Translations under genes and position numbers: made by a program
Notes under the pieces: model-generated
The model's input: only the letters and a program-made list of their open reading frames with translations
Databases searched by the model: none
Told to the model about the DNA's origin: nothing
NCBI GenBank assembly: GCA_001442985.1
Contig: LDYB01000019.1
Coordinates: forward strand, 124,001-188,000
From: Armatimonadetes bacterium DC
GTDB taxonomy: Bacteria; Armatimonadota; Fimbriimonadia; Fimbriimonadales; GBS-DC
Direction: 5' to 3'
Length of the DNA: 64,000 bases
Shown: positions 7,451 to 16,837 of the stretch, in pieces
Layout: every line of letters begins with the position of its first letter
Position numbering within the stretch: the stretch's first letter is position 1

Positions 7451-10400
7451 TTATCTTCGGAGGTTGCTATGGGCGTCAATCTGCTCCATGAGGCGCAGGG
7501 TCTCTTCCAGCGCGGCGATTATCTGGCGGTAGGTCTCAATCTCAGCGTTGGAGAGGATACGCTCGCGCCGATCCTTGAGCCACTTCTGGCACACAGGGTA
7601 GCCCCCGAAGGTGAAGCCCCACACGGCTTCGGGGACGCCCTCAAAATACTGCGTTGGGTTAATCCACACACGCCCATCGTGCTGAGAGGGGACGGGCGCG
7701 TCGTAGCGCGGGAAGCCCTTCTCCACGCGGTTGCTGCCCGACACGGGGTAGCGCACGGGCGATTGCTTCAGCTGCGGCGCTTGCAACAGGTGAAGGTCTA
7801 TCAGTGCCTGCCCCAACGACGCCAGCGTGCGGAACTGCTCCGCATCGGCTGGCAACGGCACGCGCGGAAAATCCTGTCGCAAAAAGCTGGCATACCGCTG
7901 GCGATAGGTCGGGCTGTGTAGCACGGCGTACAGATACGCCAGCACCTGCTCTGGCGACGGCTCAAAGCCGACTCGCTCCCTCAGCGCCCGCAGGTACTCC
8001 GCCTTCAGGTTCGGCTCCCTGCGCACGAGAGCTGTGCCATCTGCCAGCGTCTCGCGATAGTAGAGGTAGAGCGGGAAAACATAAGTCGCTTCCTTTGTCT
8101 TGTTTGAGAGGGCACAGCACTCTACCAGCATGCGAGCCACGCCCACCAAAGCCCATTCTTGATTGTGTTGCGACTGCTGACGCGCCGAGAGCAGCGCCAC
8201 ATTCTCGCCTGCCATCAGATGGCGCATCACCTCTTCGCGGGGCAGTTCCACGACGGCGGGCGAGTAGTAGAGGTAGCGCACATCGAAGGGGCGGTAGAGA
8301 CAGCGTTGCAGGTGGTGCTCCCAGTCGGGGTCGTTCGCCAGCTCTTCGCGTTTTGCCGAGAGCTTCCAGTCGCGTGTGTCGGGCAGGTGGTAGCGCTGGC
8401 GTATCTCGTCGTCGGAGATACGCCCGATGTCCCGAAACTCCGCAATGCGCCGATGGAGCGCGTCGCGGTCAAAGTCTATCGCAGAATGGTCGCGATGGGT
8501 CTTGATGCCTGTTGAGTGCAGGTGAAAGATATCGGTCAGTTTCCAGCCCTGCTCGTACTGCTGGCGAAGCGGCTCATCCTGCGGGAGGAACAGGTAGAAA
8601 TCGGGCTGCGGCTGCAGGGTTTGCCAGGGAGTAGTGTCCACATCGTTCGCGTTCAGGAAGGCGTATTTGGCTTCGCGCTTGCCCCACAGGTCGGCGTAAT
8701 ACACTTTACAAGCGTCGGGTTCGCTGGCATGCTGGCTCGCGGGCAGTCGCACGGCAAGCAAAATCGCGACGCCCTGCTGGATATCGAACACATTCTCGTC
8801 GGGCGTGCCGTCGGGGGCGGTCTCCTTGCGACGCACATTGCCGTGCAGGTTCAGGAGATACAACTCATCGAAGGCTTCCATCAGGGCGCGGCGCATGCGA
8901 CGGAAGGTCGGATTATCCAGATAGCTGTGATTGGTGATGAACGCCAGAATCCCGTGTCCTGTTTGCTCCAGTCGCCACTGCGCCCAGCGGATGAACTTCA
9001 CATAGTCGTCCAGCAGCAGTTTGGGGTTCTGCTCGCGCTGGCTGTCGCGCGGGTAGTAGCGCTCGCGCACGAGATTCTCGATCCACTCGTTGCGGTTGGC
9101 GGAATGCACGCTGTAGGGCGGATTGCCGATGACCACCAGAATCGGCGTCTGCTTCTTGATGGTATTGGCGGCGAGCGCCTCTTCGGACAGCACGCGCCAC
9201 AACCCCATCTCCATCACAATCTGGTCCAGGGGCTTTTCGAGCGTATTGATGAGGTAGACGCCCAGCCGCTTGTCGGGCGGGGGCTGACCGTCGGGACGCA
9301 AGAGAAGGCTCAGCTTGAGGTGCGCAATCGTGTAGGGCGCCATCTGCAGCTCGAAACCGAAGATTCGGTCAATCAGCGTATGGAGGGTTTCGGTGTTCCA
9401 CAGCCCGCCAAGCCCTTTACTCTCCAGCGTATGCCGAATGAACGCCACAATCTCGGCAAGGAACGATCCCGTGCCGCAGGCGGGGTCTAAAATGTAGAGG
9501 GGCGAGGGGGCGTCGGGTTTGGGCAGGGTCGCCAGCCCGTCGGGGAGGTCAAAACGGCTCTGGAGCAGGCGATGCACCGAACGCACGATGTAACCCACCA
9601 CAGGTTCGGGCGTGTAGTAGACGCCGCGCAGCTCGCGCTCGCGCGGGTCATAGGCTTTCAGGAAGGTCTCGTAGAAATGCACCACCGGGTCTTCGCGTTG
9701 CATGCGTCGCCCGAAATCGCGCTGGATGCTCGTCATATCGGCGATATGGAGCAGGTAGACCAGATCGTCAATAAAGCCGACGAACGGCTCGTTGTCAAGC
9801 GCTGTGCCTGTGAGCGTGTCAAACAGCTGGCGCAGGAGCGGGTTGGAGCGGGGGATTTCGTGCGCCGCGCCCACGCGCTGGAACGGCTTGTTCGGCGGGT
9901 GATACCAGCGTACGGCGAACAGCCCGTAGGCGAGCGTTTGCGACAGCATATCGGCGAAAGTCGGGATATGCTCGGGCTTGTCCAGCGCGGGCATCAGCGT
10001 GCGGGCGAACGCGGCGCGTAAATCTTCCAGCAACGGCGAGGGCGTACCCGACTGCAGGTTCTCAATCAGCATGTCCCGAATCAGGTGGGCATAGCGCGCC
10101 ATGCGCTGGGCGAGTGTGTCGGCGTCGGCGATTGGCTCAGGCGCCTGCTCCAGAAACGCCTTCAGCAACGACTGGGTCTGTTCGATACCATGCGGGAGCG
10201 TTTGCAGGCGGTTGCCGTTGAGCATCGCGAGGCGCGCCTGCTGACGCAACCCGCCGTTCACATACCAGCGGAACTCCAGATAGTTGGTCAGAATCAGGTT
10301 CGGCAGGGCGTCGCGGTAGCGCGTGAGCTGCTCGGAGTTTTCAATCGTGTCCAGCGGCGTGCCGACTTCTTTGGTCTCGATGTAGCCAATCGTTGCACGA

Positions 10401-10597
10401 ACCGACTGGAGCGTGCGCTGAATGGCGAGGTCGGGCGCTCCGCACTCGATTCGGCGTGGCTCGTTGAGGGCGGTAATGTCGGGCGCGAGGCTTTCCACCA
10501 GCTGCTTGAGCGCAGGACGCAACGCGCCTTCGGTTGCATCGCCTGAGGAGAGCGCGTCTTCCACCTGCTGAAGGTAGAGCGAGAACGGTTTGCTCAT
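7451..10597 (-). CDS. Single-polypeptide restriction-modification enzyme (type IIG / type ISP-like without helicase)
   Basis: The 1048-residue protein joins three parts. The N-terminus has a PD-(D/E)xK nuclease signature: P55-D56, then E74-T-K76 in GYIETKEVG. Middle: an N6-adenine methyltransferase with motif I DPACGTGSFLAE (from residue 371) and motif IV NPPY (492-495). C-terminus (about 600-1048): a target-recognition region like that of type ISP enzymes (RYLYYSPAVVELPREEV, WINPTQYFEGVPEAVWGFTFGGY). Classic type ISP enzymes carry a helicase between nuclease and methylase; none is visible here. The start lies 6 nt after the upstream uma2 stop, so the enzyme is probably made from the same message. 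Recognition sequence unknown. Confidence 0.88.
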   Translation of the reverse strand: MSKPFSLYLQQVEDALSSGDATEGALRPALKQLVESLAPDITALNEPRRIECGAPDLAIQRTLQSVRATIGYIETKEVGTPLDTIENSEQLTRYRDALPNLILTNYLEFRWYVNGGLRQQARLAMLNGNRLQTLPHGIEQTQSLLKAFLEQAPEPIADADTLAQRMARYAHLIRDMLIENLQSGTPSPLLEDLRAAFARTLMPALDKPEHIPTFADMLSQTLAYGLFAVRWYHPPNKPFQRVGAAHEIPRSNPLLRQLFDTLTGTALDNEPFVGFIDDLVYLLHIADMTSIQRDFGRRMQREDPVVHFYETFLKAYDPRERELRGVYYTPEPVVGYIVRSVHRLLQSRFDLPDGLATLPKPDAPSPLYILDPACGTGSFLAEIVAFIRHTLESKGLGGLWNTETLHTLIDRIFGFELQMAPYTIAHLKLSLLLRPDGQPPPDKRLGVYLINTLEKPLDQIVMEMGLWRVLSEEALAANTIKKQTPILVVIGNPPYSVHSANRNEWIENLVRERYYPRDSQREQNPKLLLDDYVKFIRWAQWRLEQTGHGILAFITNHSYLDNPTFRRMRRALMEAFDELYLLNLHGNVRRKETAPDGTPDENVFDIQQGVAILLAVRLPASQHASEPDACKVYYADLWGKREAKYAFLNANDVDTTPWQTLQPQPDFYLFLPQDEPLRQQYEQGWKLTDIFHLHSTGIKTHRDHSAIDFDRDALHRRIAEFRDIGRISDDEIRQRYHLPDTRDWKLSAKREELANDPDWEHHLQRCLYRPFDVRYLYYSPAVVELPREEVMRHLMAGENVALLSARQQSQHNQEWALVGVARMLVECCALSNKTKEATYVFPLYLYYRETLADGTALVRREPNLKAEYLRALRERVGFEPSPEQVLAYLYAVLHSPTYRQRYASFLRQDFPRVPLPADAEQFRTLASLGQALIDLHLLQAPQLKQSPVRYPVSGSNRVEKGFPRYDAPVPSQHDGRVWINPTQYFEGVPEAVWGFTFGGYPVCQKWLKDRRERILSNAEIETYRQIIAALEETLRLMEQIDAHSNLRR

Positions 10598-10603
10598 CCG
10601 TGC

Positions 10604-11158
10604 CTATTCGAAAAGTTCGCGCAGGGGTATCTTTAATCCTGTCAGCACGGGTGCGCCGTCCAGTGTGTCGTTTTCGGAAAGCACCTGCACCTGCCCTCCG
10701 GCACGCCACACCTCCACCAGCCGCCTCTGGGGGTCTACCACCCACACCACCTGCGCTCCGCCCGCCAGCCACTCCTGCGCCTTTTCGCGCACGGCGCTTT
10801 CGGTTTCGTTGGGGGAGACGACTTCCACCACCAGGTCAGGCACAATCGGGCAGAAGCCGCTGGGGAGGTCGGTTTCGGGGAGGCGTTCTTTGCGGATGAA
10901 TGCCACATCGGGCGCCAGCACGCTCTCACCTGCAGGCGTGCGCACCACAAAACCTGTTTCTGCGGCAAACAGCTCCCCTTCGTTTGTTTGGGTCAGATAG
11001 GTTCCAATCCGCACCGTGAGGCGTGCGGCGATGCGTCCGTGTCGGAATCCTGCGGGCATCGTTTCGCGTACCTCCCCGCGCCAGAGTTCGGCATTTTTGC
11101 CAAGATAGCGCTGCTCGAACTCCGCCACGCTCAATCGCTCGCTAACAGCACGGGACAT
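10604..11158 (-). CDS. Uma2-family (DUF820) putative endonuclease, copy A
   Basis: The 184-residue PD-(D/E)xK-fold protein has the Uma2 pattern: LAPDVAFIRKERL, PDLVVEVVSPNETES, then KAQEWLAGGAQVVWVVDP. The biological role of Uma2 proteins is not established. The start MSRAVSERLS at 11158 was chosen by comparison with the adjacent paralogue; the frame extends further upstream. A -10 (TATAAT on the minus strand, 11183-11178) and GGTGA lie upstream. It is nearly identical to the next gene except for a block of about 22 residues (from RIAARLTVRIG), which is unrelated in sequence. Confidence 0.85.
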   Translation of the reverse strand: MSRAVSERLSVAEFEQRYLGKNAELWRGEVRETMPAGFRHGRIAARLTVRIGTYLTQTNEGELFAAETGFVVRTPAGESVLAPDVAFIRKERLPETDLPSGFCPIVPDLVVEVVSPNETESAVREKAQEWLAGGAQVVWVVDPQRRLVEVWRAGGQVQVLSENDTLDGAPVLTGLKIPLRELFE

Positions 11159-11201
11159 AGGGTATTCACCAGAGGGGATTATACCGCAGCCACACAGGGC
11201 A

Positions 11202-11771
11202 TCAGCGCCCCAATCCCTCTTCAAACACCTCTTTCAAAGGTATCCGCAACCCCTCCAGCACGGGTGCGCCGTCCAGTGTGTCGTTTTCGGAAAGCACCTG
11301 CACCTGCCCCTCAGCACGCCATACCTCCACCACCCGCCGCTGGGGGTCTACCACCCACACCACCTGCACTCCGCCTGCCAGCCACTCCTGCGCCTTTTCG
11401 CGCACGGCGCTTTCGGTTTCGTTGGGGGAAACGACTTCCACCACTAAATCGGGCACAATCGGGCAGAAGCCGCTGGGGAGATCGGTTTCGGGGAGGCGTT
11501 CTTTGCGGATGAATGCCACATCGGGCGCCAGCACGCTCTCCCCTGCAGGCGTGCGCACCACAAAACCTGTCTCGGCGGCGAACGCAACGCCCAGCTGATG
11601 CCGACGCACAAACTCGTGGATTGCCGCACCGATATGAAGCGCAATCTTGCCATGTCTGAAGCCAGCAGGCATCGTTTCGCGTACCTCCCCGCGCCAGAGT
11701 TCGGCATTTTTGCCAAGATAGCGCTGCTCGAACTCCGCCACGCTCAATCGCTCACTCACAGCACGGGACAT
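11202..11771 (-). CDS. Uma2-family (DUF820) putative endonuclease, copy B
   Basis: This is the tandem paralogue of copy A, 189 residues, sharing its first 43 residues and nearly everything after AAETGFVV. The central block KIALHIGAAIHEFVRRHQ replaces the one in copy A. The C-terminus adds EEGLGR. The ATG at 11771 directly follows an in-frame GTG. The -10 (TATAAT on the minus strand, 11795-11790) and GGTGAG resemble those of copy A, so promoter and gene were duplicated together. Order on the message is copy B, copy A, then the restriction enzyme. Confidence 0.85.
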   Translation of the reverse strand: MSRAVSERLSVAEFEQRYLGKNAELWRGEVRETMPAGFRHGKIALHIGAAIHEFVRRHQLGVAFAAETGFVVRTPAGESVLAPDVAFIRKERLPETDLPSGFCPIVPDLVVEVVSPNETESAVREKAQEWLAGGVQVVWVVDPQRRVVEVWRAEGQVQVLSENDTLDGAPVLEGLRIPLKEVFEEGLGR

Positions 11772-11828
11772 CACACGCTCACCAGCAGGATTATACCTCT
11801 CGACAGGGTATCATCGAAGTGGGTGAGT

Positions 11829-13016
11829 ATGTTGCAAGAGATGGAAGCCGCCTATCGCCCGCAGCTCCCATCGCCGAATGCGTTTGACTACTACTATGAG
11901 GCGGGCAGGGCAGTGGAGTCGCTCAGGGCTTTCAGCGGCAGCAGGCAGCCTCCCTCGCGCGAAGAGCGCCAGTGGGTGGAGCGCCATCAGCGAGTCTGGA
12001 CCCTGCTTCGTGAAGGCATGCGCCGTGCCTACAGCCTGCCCGAATTCTGGGTCAACTCCGAGCTGTACCCATATCTGGGATGGTGGCGCAACCTGGCACG
12101 GCTCATCAACGCTCGCATCCGATATGCAATTGCTCTGCAAGATGGTCAGGACGCTGTGCGCGACTGGCAGGCTGGCTTCAAGCTCGCCCGCGATATTCAG
12201 GGCGACAACCTGCTCTCGTTGCTGGTGGGGTTTGCCTGCGAGCCGCTGGTGCATGCGCCGATTGTTCACCAGATGGACTTCTTCTCGGCGCACGAGTGCC
12301 GCCAGATGGCACAGACGCTTACAGACAGTGAGCGCCAGCCTGACCGCCTGCCCTCGGTGATAGAGGGCGAGATGAAATCCACGCTAAAGCTGCTGGACGA
12401 AACTTTTGCGCCTGACCCAGATCGTGGCGTCACGAATCTGCTTGACCTTTTCGAGGCAGCAGGTTTTGGGGAAGCAGAGGAGGGGCGATCTGACCCCGAA
12501 CTGGAACAGCGAATTGACGCCCTGAATCGGCTGCGCCAGAACCCTGTCGAGTACGCGCGTTTCACTGCGCAAGTGCGCCAACATGCTCTGAAGGGGATCC
12601 AGCGGTTTTCCGAAGCGTTCGCCCTGAAGCACGGGCGGTTTCAGCCCGTGTCTAATACCGAGCCGCGCACGCTTGCGGAGGTGGTCGCCCTCGCTTTTGT
12701 CCCCGATGCAGCTGTTCCCGGTCGGCGTTACTGGGAGATTCGCGCGCAGCGTCGGCTGATGCTGATTCATCTCCTCTTGCGGGTGCATTATCTTGCAGAG
12801 GGGCGCTATCCGTCCACGCTGGACGCGCTCAACCTGAAGGAGCTGGCAATTGACCCCTTCAGCGGCGAGCCGTTTATCTACCGCCTGCAGGGAGAGCGGT
12901 ATGTGCTGTATAGCGTGGGCGCCACAGGGCGCGACCTGGGGGGCAAACGCCGACAGCCCAGCGATCCCCCCAGCACGCCAGAGAACCTCTTTTTGACCCG
13001 CGACGGCTGGCGCTGA
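11829..13016 (+). CDS. Hypothetical protein with a GspG-like C-terminal pattern
   Basis: No family is recognised with confidence. The 395-residue product is mostly helical, with no signal peptide or membrane helix. Its C-terminus has the arrangement YLAEGRYPSTLDAL, then IDPFSGEPFIYR, then YVLYSVGATGRDLGG. That arrangement occurs in uncharacterised proteins of Planctomycetes and Armatimonadota and resembles the pseudopilin-G end. The ATG at 11829 was chosen because the frame upstream is antisense to copy B of uma2; a GTG two codons earlier is possible. The stop is adjacent to the convergent aspartase gene. No promoter was identified. Confidence 0.65.
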   Translation: MLQEMEAAYRPQLPSPNAFDYYYEAGRAVESLRAFSGSRQPPSREERQWVERHQRVWTLLREGMRRAYSLPEFWVNSELYPYLGWWRNLARLINARIRYAIALQDGQDAVRDWQAGFKLARDIQGDNLLSLLVGFACEPLVHAPIVHQMDFFSAHECRQMAQTLTDSERQPDRLPSVIEGEMKSTLKLLDETFAPDPDRGVTNLLDLFEAAGFGEAEEGRSDPELEQRIDALNRLRQNPVEYARFTAQVRQHALKGIQRFSEAFALKHGRFQPVSNTEPRTLAEVVALAFVPDAAVPGRRYWEIRAQRRLMLIHLLLRVHYLAEGRYPSTLDALNLKELAIDPFSGEPFIYRLQGERYVLYSVGATGRDLGGKRRQPSDPPSTPENLFLTRDGWR

Positions 13017-14420
13017 TCAGTCGTGCCTGCCGGGGATGCCCGGCTCGGTCATCTTGAAGGGGTCAAACACCTCGCGGATTTGCTCTTCGGTGAGCAGGTT
13101 GCGCTCCCGAACGATGTCAATCACACTGCGATTTTCGCGCAGGGCTTGCTTGACCACCTCCGCAGCGGTGGCGTAGCCCACATAGGGGTTCAGCGCGGTA
13201 GCGAGGCTGGGGCTGGTCTCGGCGTACCAGCGGCACTTCTCCTCATTGGCGACGATGCCGCGCACGCACCGCTCGTCCAGCTGGCGGAGCGCGTTCGTCA
13301 TAATCTGGGTCGCAAACAGCGCGTTATATGCCATCACCGGCATCATCACATTCAGCTCCAGCTGACCCGCCTGCACGGCGTAATCAATCGTGGTGGCGCA
13401 TCCCAGCACCTGGAAGCACACCATGTTCACCATTTCGGGAATGCTGGGGTTCACCTTGCCAGGCATGATACTGCTGCCAGGCTGGACAGCGGGCAGGGTA
13501 ATCTCGGCGAAGCCTGTGAGCGGACCCGACGAGAGCAGGCGCAGGTCGTTCGCGATACGGGTGATTTCGAGCGCGAGCGTGCGCAGGGCGGAGCCGACCA
13601 GCCCCACGGGCATCTGGCTCTGCATCGCCTCGCGCATGTCTTCGGCGGGGCGGAAGGGCAGCCCTGTCCACTCACGCAACAACTCCACCACACGGAACCG
13701 ATACTTGGGGTGCGTGTTCAGCCCCGTGCCGACCGCGCTGCCGCCAATCCCCAGCTCTTCCACCTCGTGCGCCGCGAACTCCAGCACGCGCTTGCACTTG
13801 CCAATCGTGTGCGCATACGCCGCAAACTCCTGACCCAGCCGAATCGGCACGGCGTCCTGCAAATGCGTGCGCCCCGACTTCAGCACATGGTCAAACTCCC
13901 TGCCTTTTTGCGCAAACGCCTCCTGAAGCCGATCCAGCACGGGGAACAGCTCCTGAAGCGCCATGCGCACGGCAATCCGCATCGCCGTCGGGAAGGTATC
14001 GTTGGTGGACTGCCCGAAGTTCACATGGTCATTCGGGCTGACCAGTTTATAGTCGCCCTTCGTGCCGCCCAGAATCTCTATCGCGCGGTTCGCCAGCACC
14101 TCGTTCACATTCATATGGAACGAAGTGCCCGCGCCCTGATGGAAAATATCGGTGGGGAACTGGTCGCGCAGGTTGCCTGCAAGAATCTCGTCCGCCGCCT
14201 GCATGATTGCCTTGCCCACATTTTCGGGAATCAGCCCCAGCTCGGTGTTGGCTTGAGCGGCAGCTTTTTTGAGGAGAACATAGGCGTCAATCATCAACTT
14301 CGATTCGGTGATTCCGCTAATAGGAAAGTTTTCCTGGGCGCGCAGGGTTTGAAGTCCCCAGTAAACCTCGCTGGGGAGTTCGCGTTCGCCCAGCGCGTCC
14401 TTCTCGATTCGGGTCGCCAT
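13017..14420 (-). CDS. aspA: Aspartate ammonia-lyase (class II fumarase/aspartase superfamily)
   Basis: The 467-residue lyase carries the superfamily signature GSSIMPGKVNPSIPE on the flexible catalytic loop with its serine base, plus SGRTHLQDAVPIRLGQE. The N-terminus RIEKDALGERELPSEVYWG followed by LQTLRAQENFPISG, and QGAGTSFHMNVNEVLANRA, resemble aspartase more than FumC. It would convert aspartate to fumarate and ammonia. The FumC alternative cannot be excluded without alignment. A strong AAGGAGG precedes the ATG, and a -10-like TACAAT (minus strand) lies about 45 nt upstream. Confidence 0.82.
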   Translation of the reverse strand: MATRIEKDALGERELPSEVYWGLQTLRAQENFPISGITESKLMIDAYVLLKKAAAQANTELGLIPENVGKAIMQAADEILAGNLRDQFPTDIFHQGAGTSFHMNVNEVLANRAIEILGGTKGDYKLVSPNDHVNFGQSTNDTFPTAMRIAVRMALQELFPVLDRLQEAFAQKGREFDHVLKSGRTHLQDAVPIRLGQEFAAYAHTIGKCKRVLEFAAHEVEELGIGGSAVGTGLNTHPKYRFRVVELLREWTGLPFRPAEDMREAMQSQMPVGLVGSALRTLALEITRIANDLRLLSSGPLTGFAEITLPAVQPGSSIMPGKVNPSIPEMVNMVCFQVLGCATTIDYAVQAGQLELNVMMPVMAYNALFATQIMTNALRQLDERCVRGIVANEEKCRWYAETSPSLATALNPYVGYATAAEVVKQALRENRSVIDIVRERNLLTEEQIREVFDPFKMTEPGIPGRHD

Positions 14421-14471
14421 AGCGAAAAACCTCCTTGTTTTTGGGTTGGTTCAGTGCGGGAATTGTACCCG

Positions 14472-15839
14472 TTAGCGTCGCCCCTGCTTTTTAACCGTTT
14501 GATCCAGCCAATCGGCAATCAGCTTGAGCGCCTCTTCGTTGAAGGTCTCCTCAATCTGGCTGTATTCGGTGATGAGTCCTGTTCTGGCTTTCTGGAAGAG
14601 GTGATTCAAACCGGGCAGGCGTTTGATGGTGAAGTTGCGATTGCCCCCCTCTTTGAGGGCGCGCTCTATCACGGGCAGGTTCTGTTCGGGGTCTACCTGC
14701 AGGTCTAACTCGCCGTTCAGCACCAGCACAGGACAGCGCACCTTGCGCAGGTAGGAGGCGGGGTCTAATGTGATGAAGGTACGGAACCACGGGCTGGTGT
14801 AGGCTTTTGCCTGCTCGCGGAGGTTGGTTTTCTGGGCGTCGGTGAGAGGGGCAGGGCTGATGAGGTTCGCCACCATCGCTTCATAAATCTGCTCGGCGGC
14901 TTTTTCGTTATCAGGTTCGCGCTTGAGAATCTCAAACACGCGCTCTTGCAGCTTGCGGTTGCGCTCGATAAGGGTCTGCGCCACGCCCGACTTCTGGGCA
15001 ATCAGCTCCGCCTGACGATACAGAATTTGCTCGCCCGGCACCCCTGTGCATGCCAGCAGGATGGCGAAGGCGACTTCGCGGGGCGCCTGCGCGCAGGCAA
15101 TCGCAGCAACCAGCGCGCCTTCGCTGTGCCCCAGCACGCCCACACGGCGGCGGTCTATCTCACGGCGCGTCTTGAGGTAGGCAACTCCCGCCAGCAGGTC
15201 GTTCGCGAAATCGAGCGTGGTGGCGTTTTTGAGGTCGCCTTCAGACTTGCCCACGCCTCTATCGTCCATGCGCAGGGTCGCGTAGCCCCGACGGGTCAGG
15301 TAGTCCGCCAGCACCAGAAACGGCTTGTGCCCGAAGATTTCTTGATCGCGGTTCTGGGCGCCAGAGCCAGTGAAGAAGACAACCGCAGGGAAGGGAGGTT
15401 TGCCTTCTGGTAGCGTAAGGGTGCCGGCAAGGTTGAACCGCTCCTTGCGCTGGGGAACAATCACCTCTTCGGTGCGGTAGGGGAAGGGCGGCTTCGGCTC
15501 CTGCGGGCGCCTGGGCAGGGGCGGCTCACCCGGGCTGAGGGTCAGGGCAAGGGTGTTCCCGCCTTGCCGCCACTCGCCTCTGATTTCGCGCCCATTTTCC
15601 GCCAGCGTGCCTTCAAACTCGCCCTGCACCGATTCCACTTTGACAAACACCCGACCCCCTTCAAGGCGCACTTCGGAGAGAGGTATCCCCCGTGCGCCCT
15701 GGTCGGGGCTGTCTACAGTGCCTGTCCATGTGCCGTCGGGATTGCGTTTGAAATGAAACACGATTCGGAGCTGGGTTGCGCCCGCGCGCAACACACCCCA
15801 CCAGCTCCCCTCTATCTGTTGCGCCATGCGTCGTGCCAT
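14472..15839 (-). CDS. Alpha/beta hydrolase with N-terminal beta domain
   Basis: The C-terminal 300 residues are an alpha/beta hydrolase: oxyanion region VVFFTGSGAQNRDQE, nucleophile elbow VGVLGHSEGALVAA (Ser), acid LNGELDLQVDPEQN and His in LPGLNHLFQ. The N-terminal 110 residues (IEGSWWGVLRAGATQLRIV) form a beta-rich domain often seen ahead of such hydrolases. No signal peptide is evident from this start. Esterase or peptidase activity is inferred; the substrate is unknown. The ATG at 15839 was chosen because TACAAT on the minus strand (15852-15847) lies 7 nt upstream, giving an apparently leaderless transcript. It is divergent from the next gene. Confidence 0.82.
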   Translation of the reverse strand: MARRMAQQIEGSWWGVLRAGATQLRIVFHFKRNPDGTWTGTVDSPDQGARGIPLSEVRLEGGRVFVKVESVQGEFEGTLAENGREIRGEWRQGGNTLALTLSPGEPPLPRRPQEPKPPFPYRTEEVIVPQRKERFNLAGTLTLPEGKPPFPAVVFFTGSGAQNRDQEIFGHKPFLVLADYLTRRGYATLRMDDRGVGKSEGDLKNATTLDFANDLLAGVAYLKTRREIDRRRVGVLGHSEGALVAAIACAQAPREVAFAILLACTGVPGEQILYRQAELIAQKSGVAQTLIERNRKLQERVFEILKREPDNEKAAEQIYEAMVANLISPAPLTDAQKTNLREQAKAYTSPWFRTFITLDPASYLRKVRCPVLVLNGELDLQVDPEQNLPVIERALKEGGNRNFTIKRLPGLNHLFQKARTGLITEYSQIEETFNEEALKLIADWLDQTVKKQGRR

Positions 15840-15898
15840 AGGGGGTATTGTACCTCGCTTCAGCAGGAAACACGCCTCTGCAGGCGAATTGGGGGCGT

Positions 15899-16837
15899 AT
15901 GCCACGCATCAAACCACGCGCGATTTCACCGGGCGACACGATTGGCGTTGTTTCTCCTTCGGGACCCATGACCGAAGCGGACCTGGAGAAAGGGCTGGAA
16001 CCGTTCCGTCAGCGAGGCTACAAGATTGTGCTGGGCGAGCATGTGCTGGCGCGACGGGGCTATCTGGCAGGCACGGACGAACAACGCGCCCGCGATTTGA
16101 TGGCGATGTTTGCCCGCGACGATGTGGACGCCGTGATCTGCTCACGGGGCGGCTACGGCGCGGCGCGAATTATTCCTTACTTAGACCCCGCCGTGTTTCG
16201 CAATCACCCCAAAATCTTCGCAGGCTACAGCGACATCACGGTGTTGCACCTGTGGCTTCAGCGCCATGTGGGGCTGGTCAGCTTCTATGCGCCGATGCCG
16301 ATTACCATGACGCGCGAGATTCCTGCGCACGCGATGGAGGTGTTCTGGCGTGCGCTGGAGCAGCCTGAACCGCTGGGCGAGCTGCCCACCTGGAAGGCGC
16401 CCTACCGCACGCTCGTGCCCGGAAAGGCGCAGGGCACGCTCACAGGCGGATGCCTCTGCCTGATGGCGGACTCCATCGGCACACCCTATGAGATTGACAC
16501 GCGCAACGCAATCGTGTTTATTGAAGATGTCGACGAGGCGCCCTACCGGCTGGACGCAATGATTAACCACCTCAAACTTGCGGGCAAATGGGACGCCTGC
16601 CGCGGAATCGCCTTCGGCGAGGACACCCGCTGGGAGCAGCATGTCAAAGAAGGCGAATCGAACCTGACCCCTGACGAGATTCTGGACGACTATTTCAAGC
16701 CGCTGGGCAAGCCTGCGTTCGCAGGATTCCCCTTCGGGCATATCAAAGACCCGCTGACGCTCCCTTACGGCGTGCTGGCGGAGCTGGATGCCGAGCGCGG
16801 TGTGGTGTCGGTGCTGGAGTCGGCGACGGTGCGCTGA
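15899..16837 (+). CDS. ldcA: LD-carboxypeptidase, peptidase family S66 (LdcA-like)
   Basis: S66 enzymes remove the terminal D-alanine from murein tetrapeptides during recycling. ISPGDTIGVVSPSGPM is the family's N-terminal block, VICSRGGYGAARI contains the nucleophilic Ser, and the His region is FPFGHIKDPLTLPYG. The 312 residues match the family. No signal peptide, so it acts in the cytoplasm. The start at 15899 follows GGGGG and fits homologues; an upstream ATG at 15848 would run into the divergent promoter. The last 73 bp overlap the convergent glycosyltransferase gene. Confidence 0.9.
   Translation: MPRIKPRAISPGDTIGVVSPSGPMTEADLEKGLEPFRQRGYKIVLGEHVLARRGYLAGTDEQRARDLMAMFARDDVDAVICSRGGYGAARIIPYLDPAVFRNHPKIFAGYSDITVLHLWLQRHVGLVSFYAPMPITMTREIPAHAMEVFWRALEQPEPLGELPTWKAPYRTLVPGKAQGTLTGGCLCLMADSIGTPYEIDTRNAIVFIEDVDEAPYRLDAMINHLKLAGKWDACRGIAFGEDTRWEQHVKEGESNLTPDEILDDYFKPLGKPAFAGFPFGHIKDPLTLPYGVLAELDAERGVVSVLESATVR

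Noticed and set aside
13017-14420. Call as fumarase FumC
   Set aside because: The N-terminal and QGAGTS blocks fit aspartase better; kept as an alternative in the annotation only.
13023-14708. 561-codon open frame on the plus strand
   Set aside because: Antisense to the aspartase gene; the composition (His, Arg and Gln-rich) is not protein-like.
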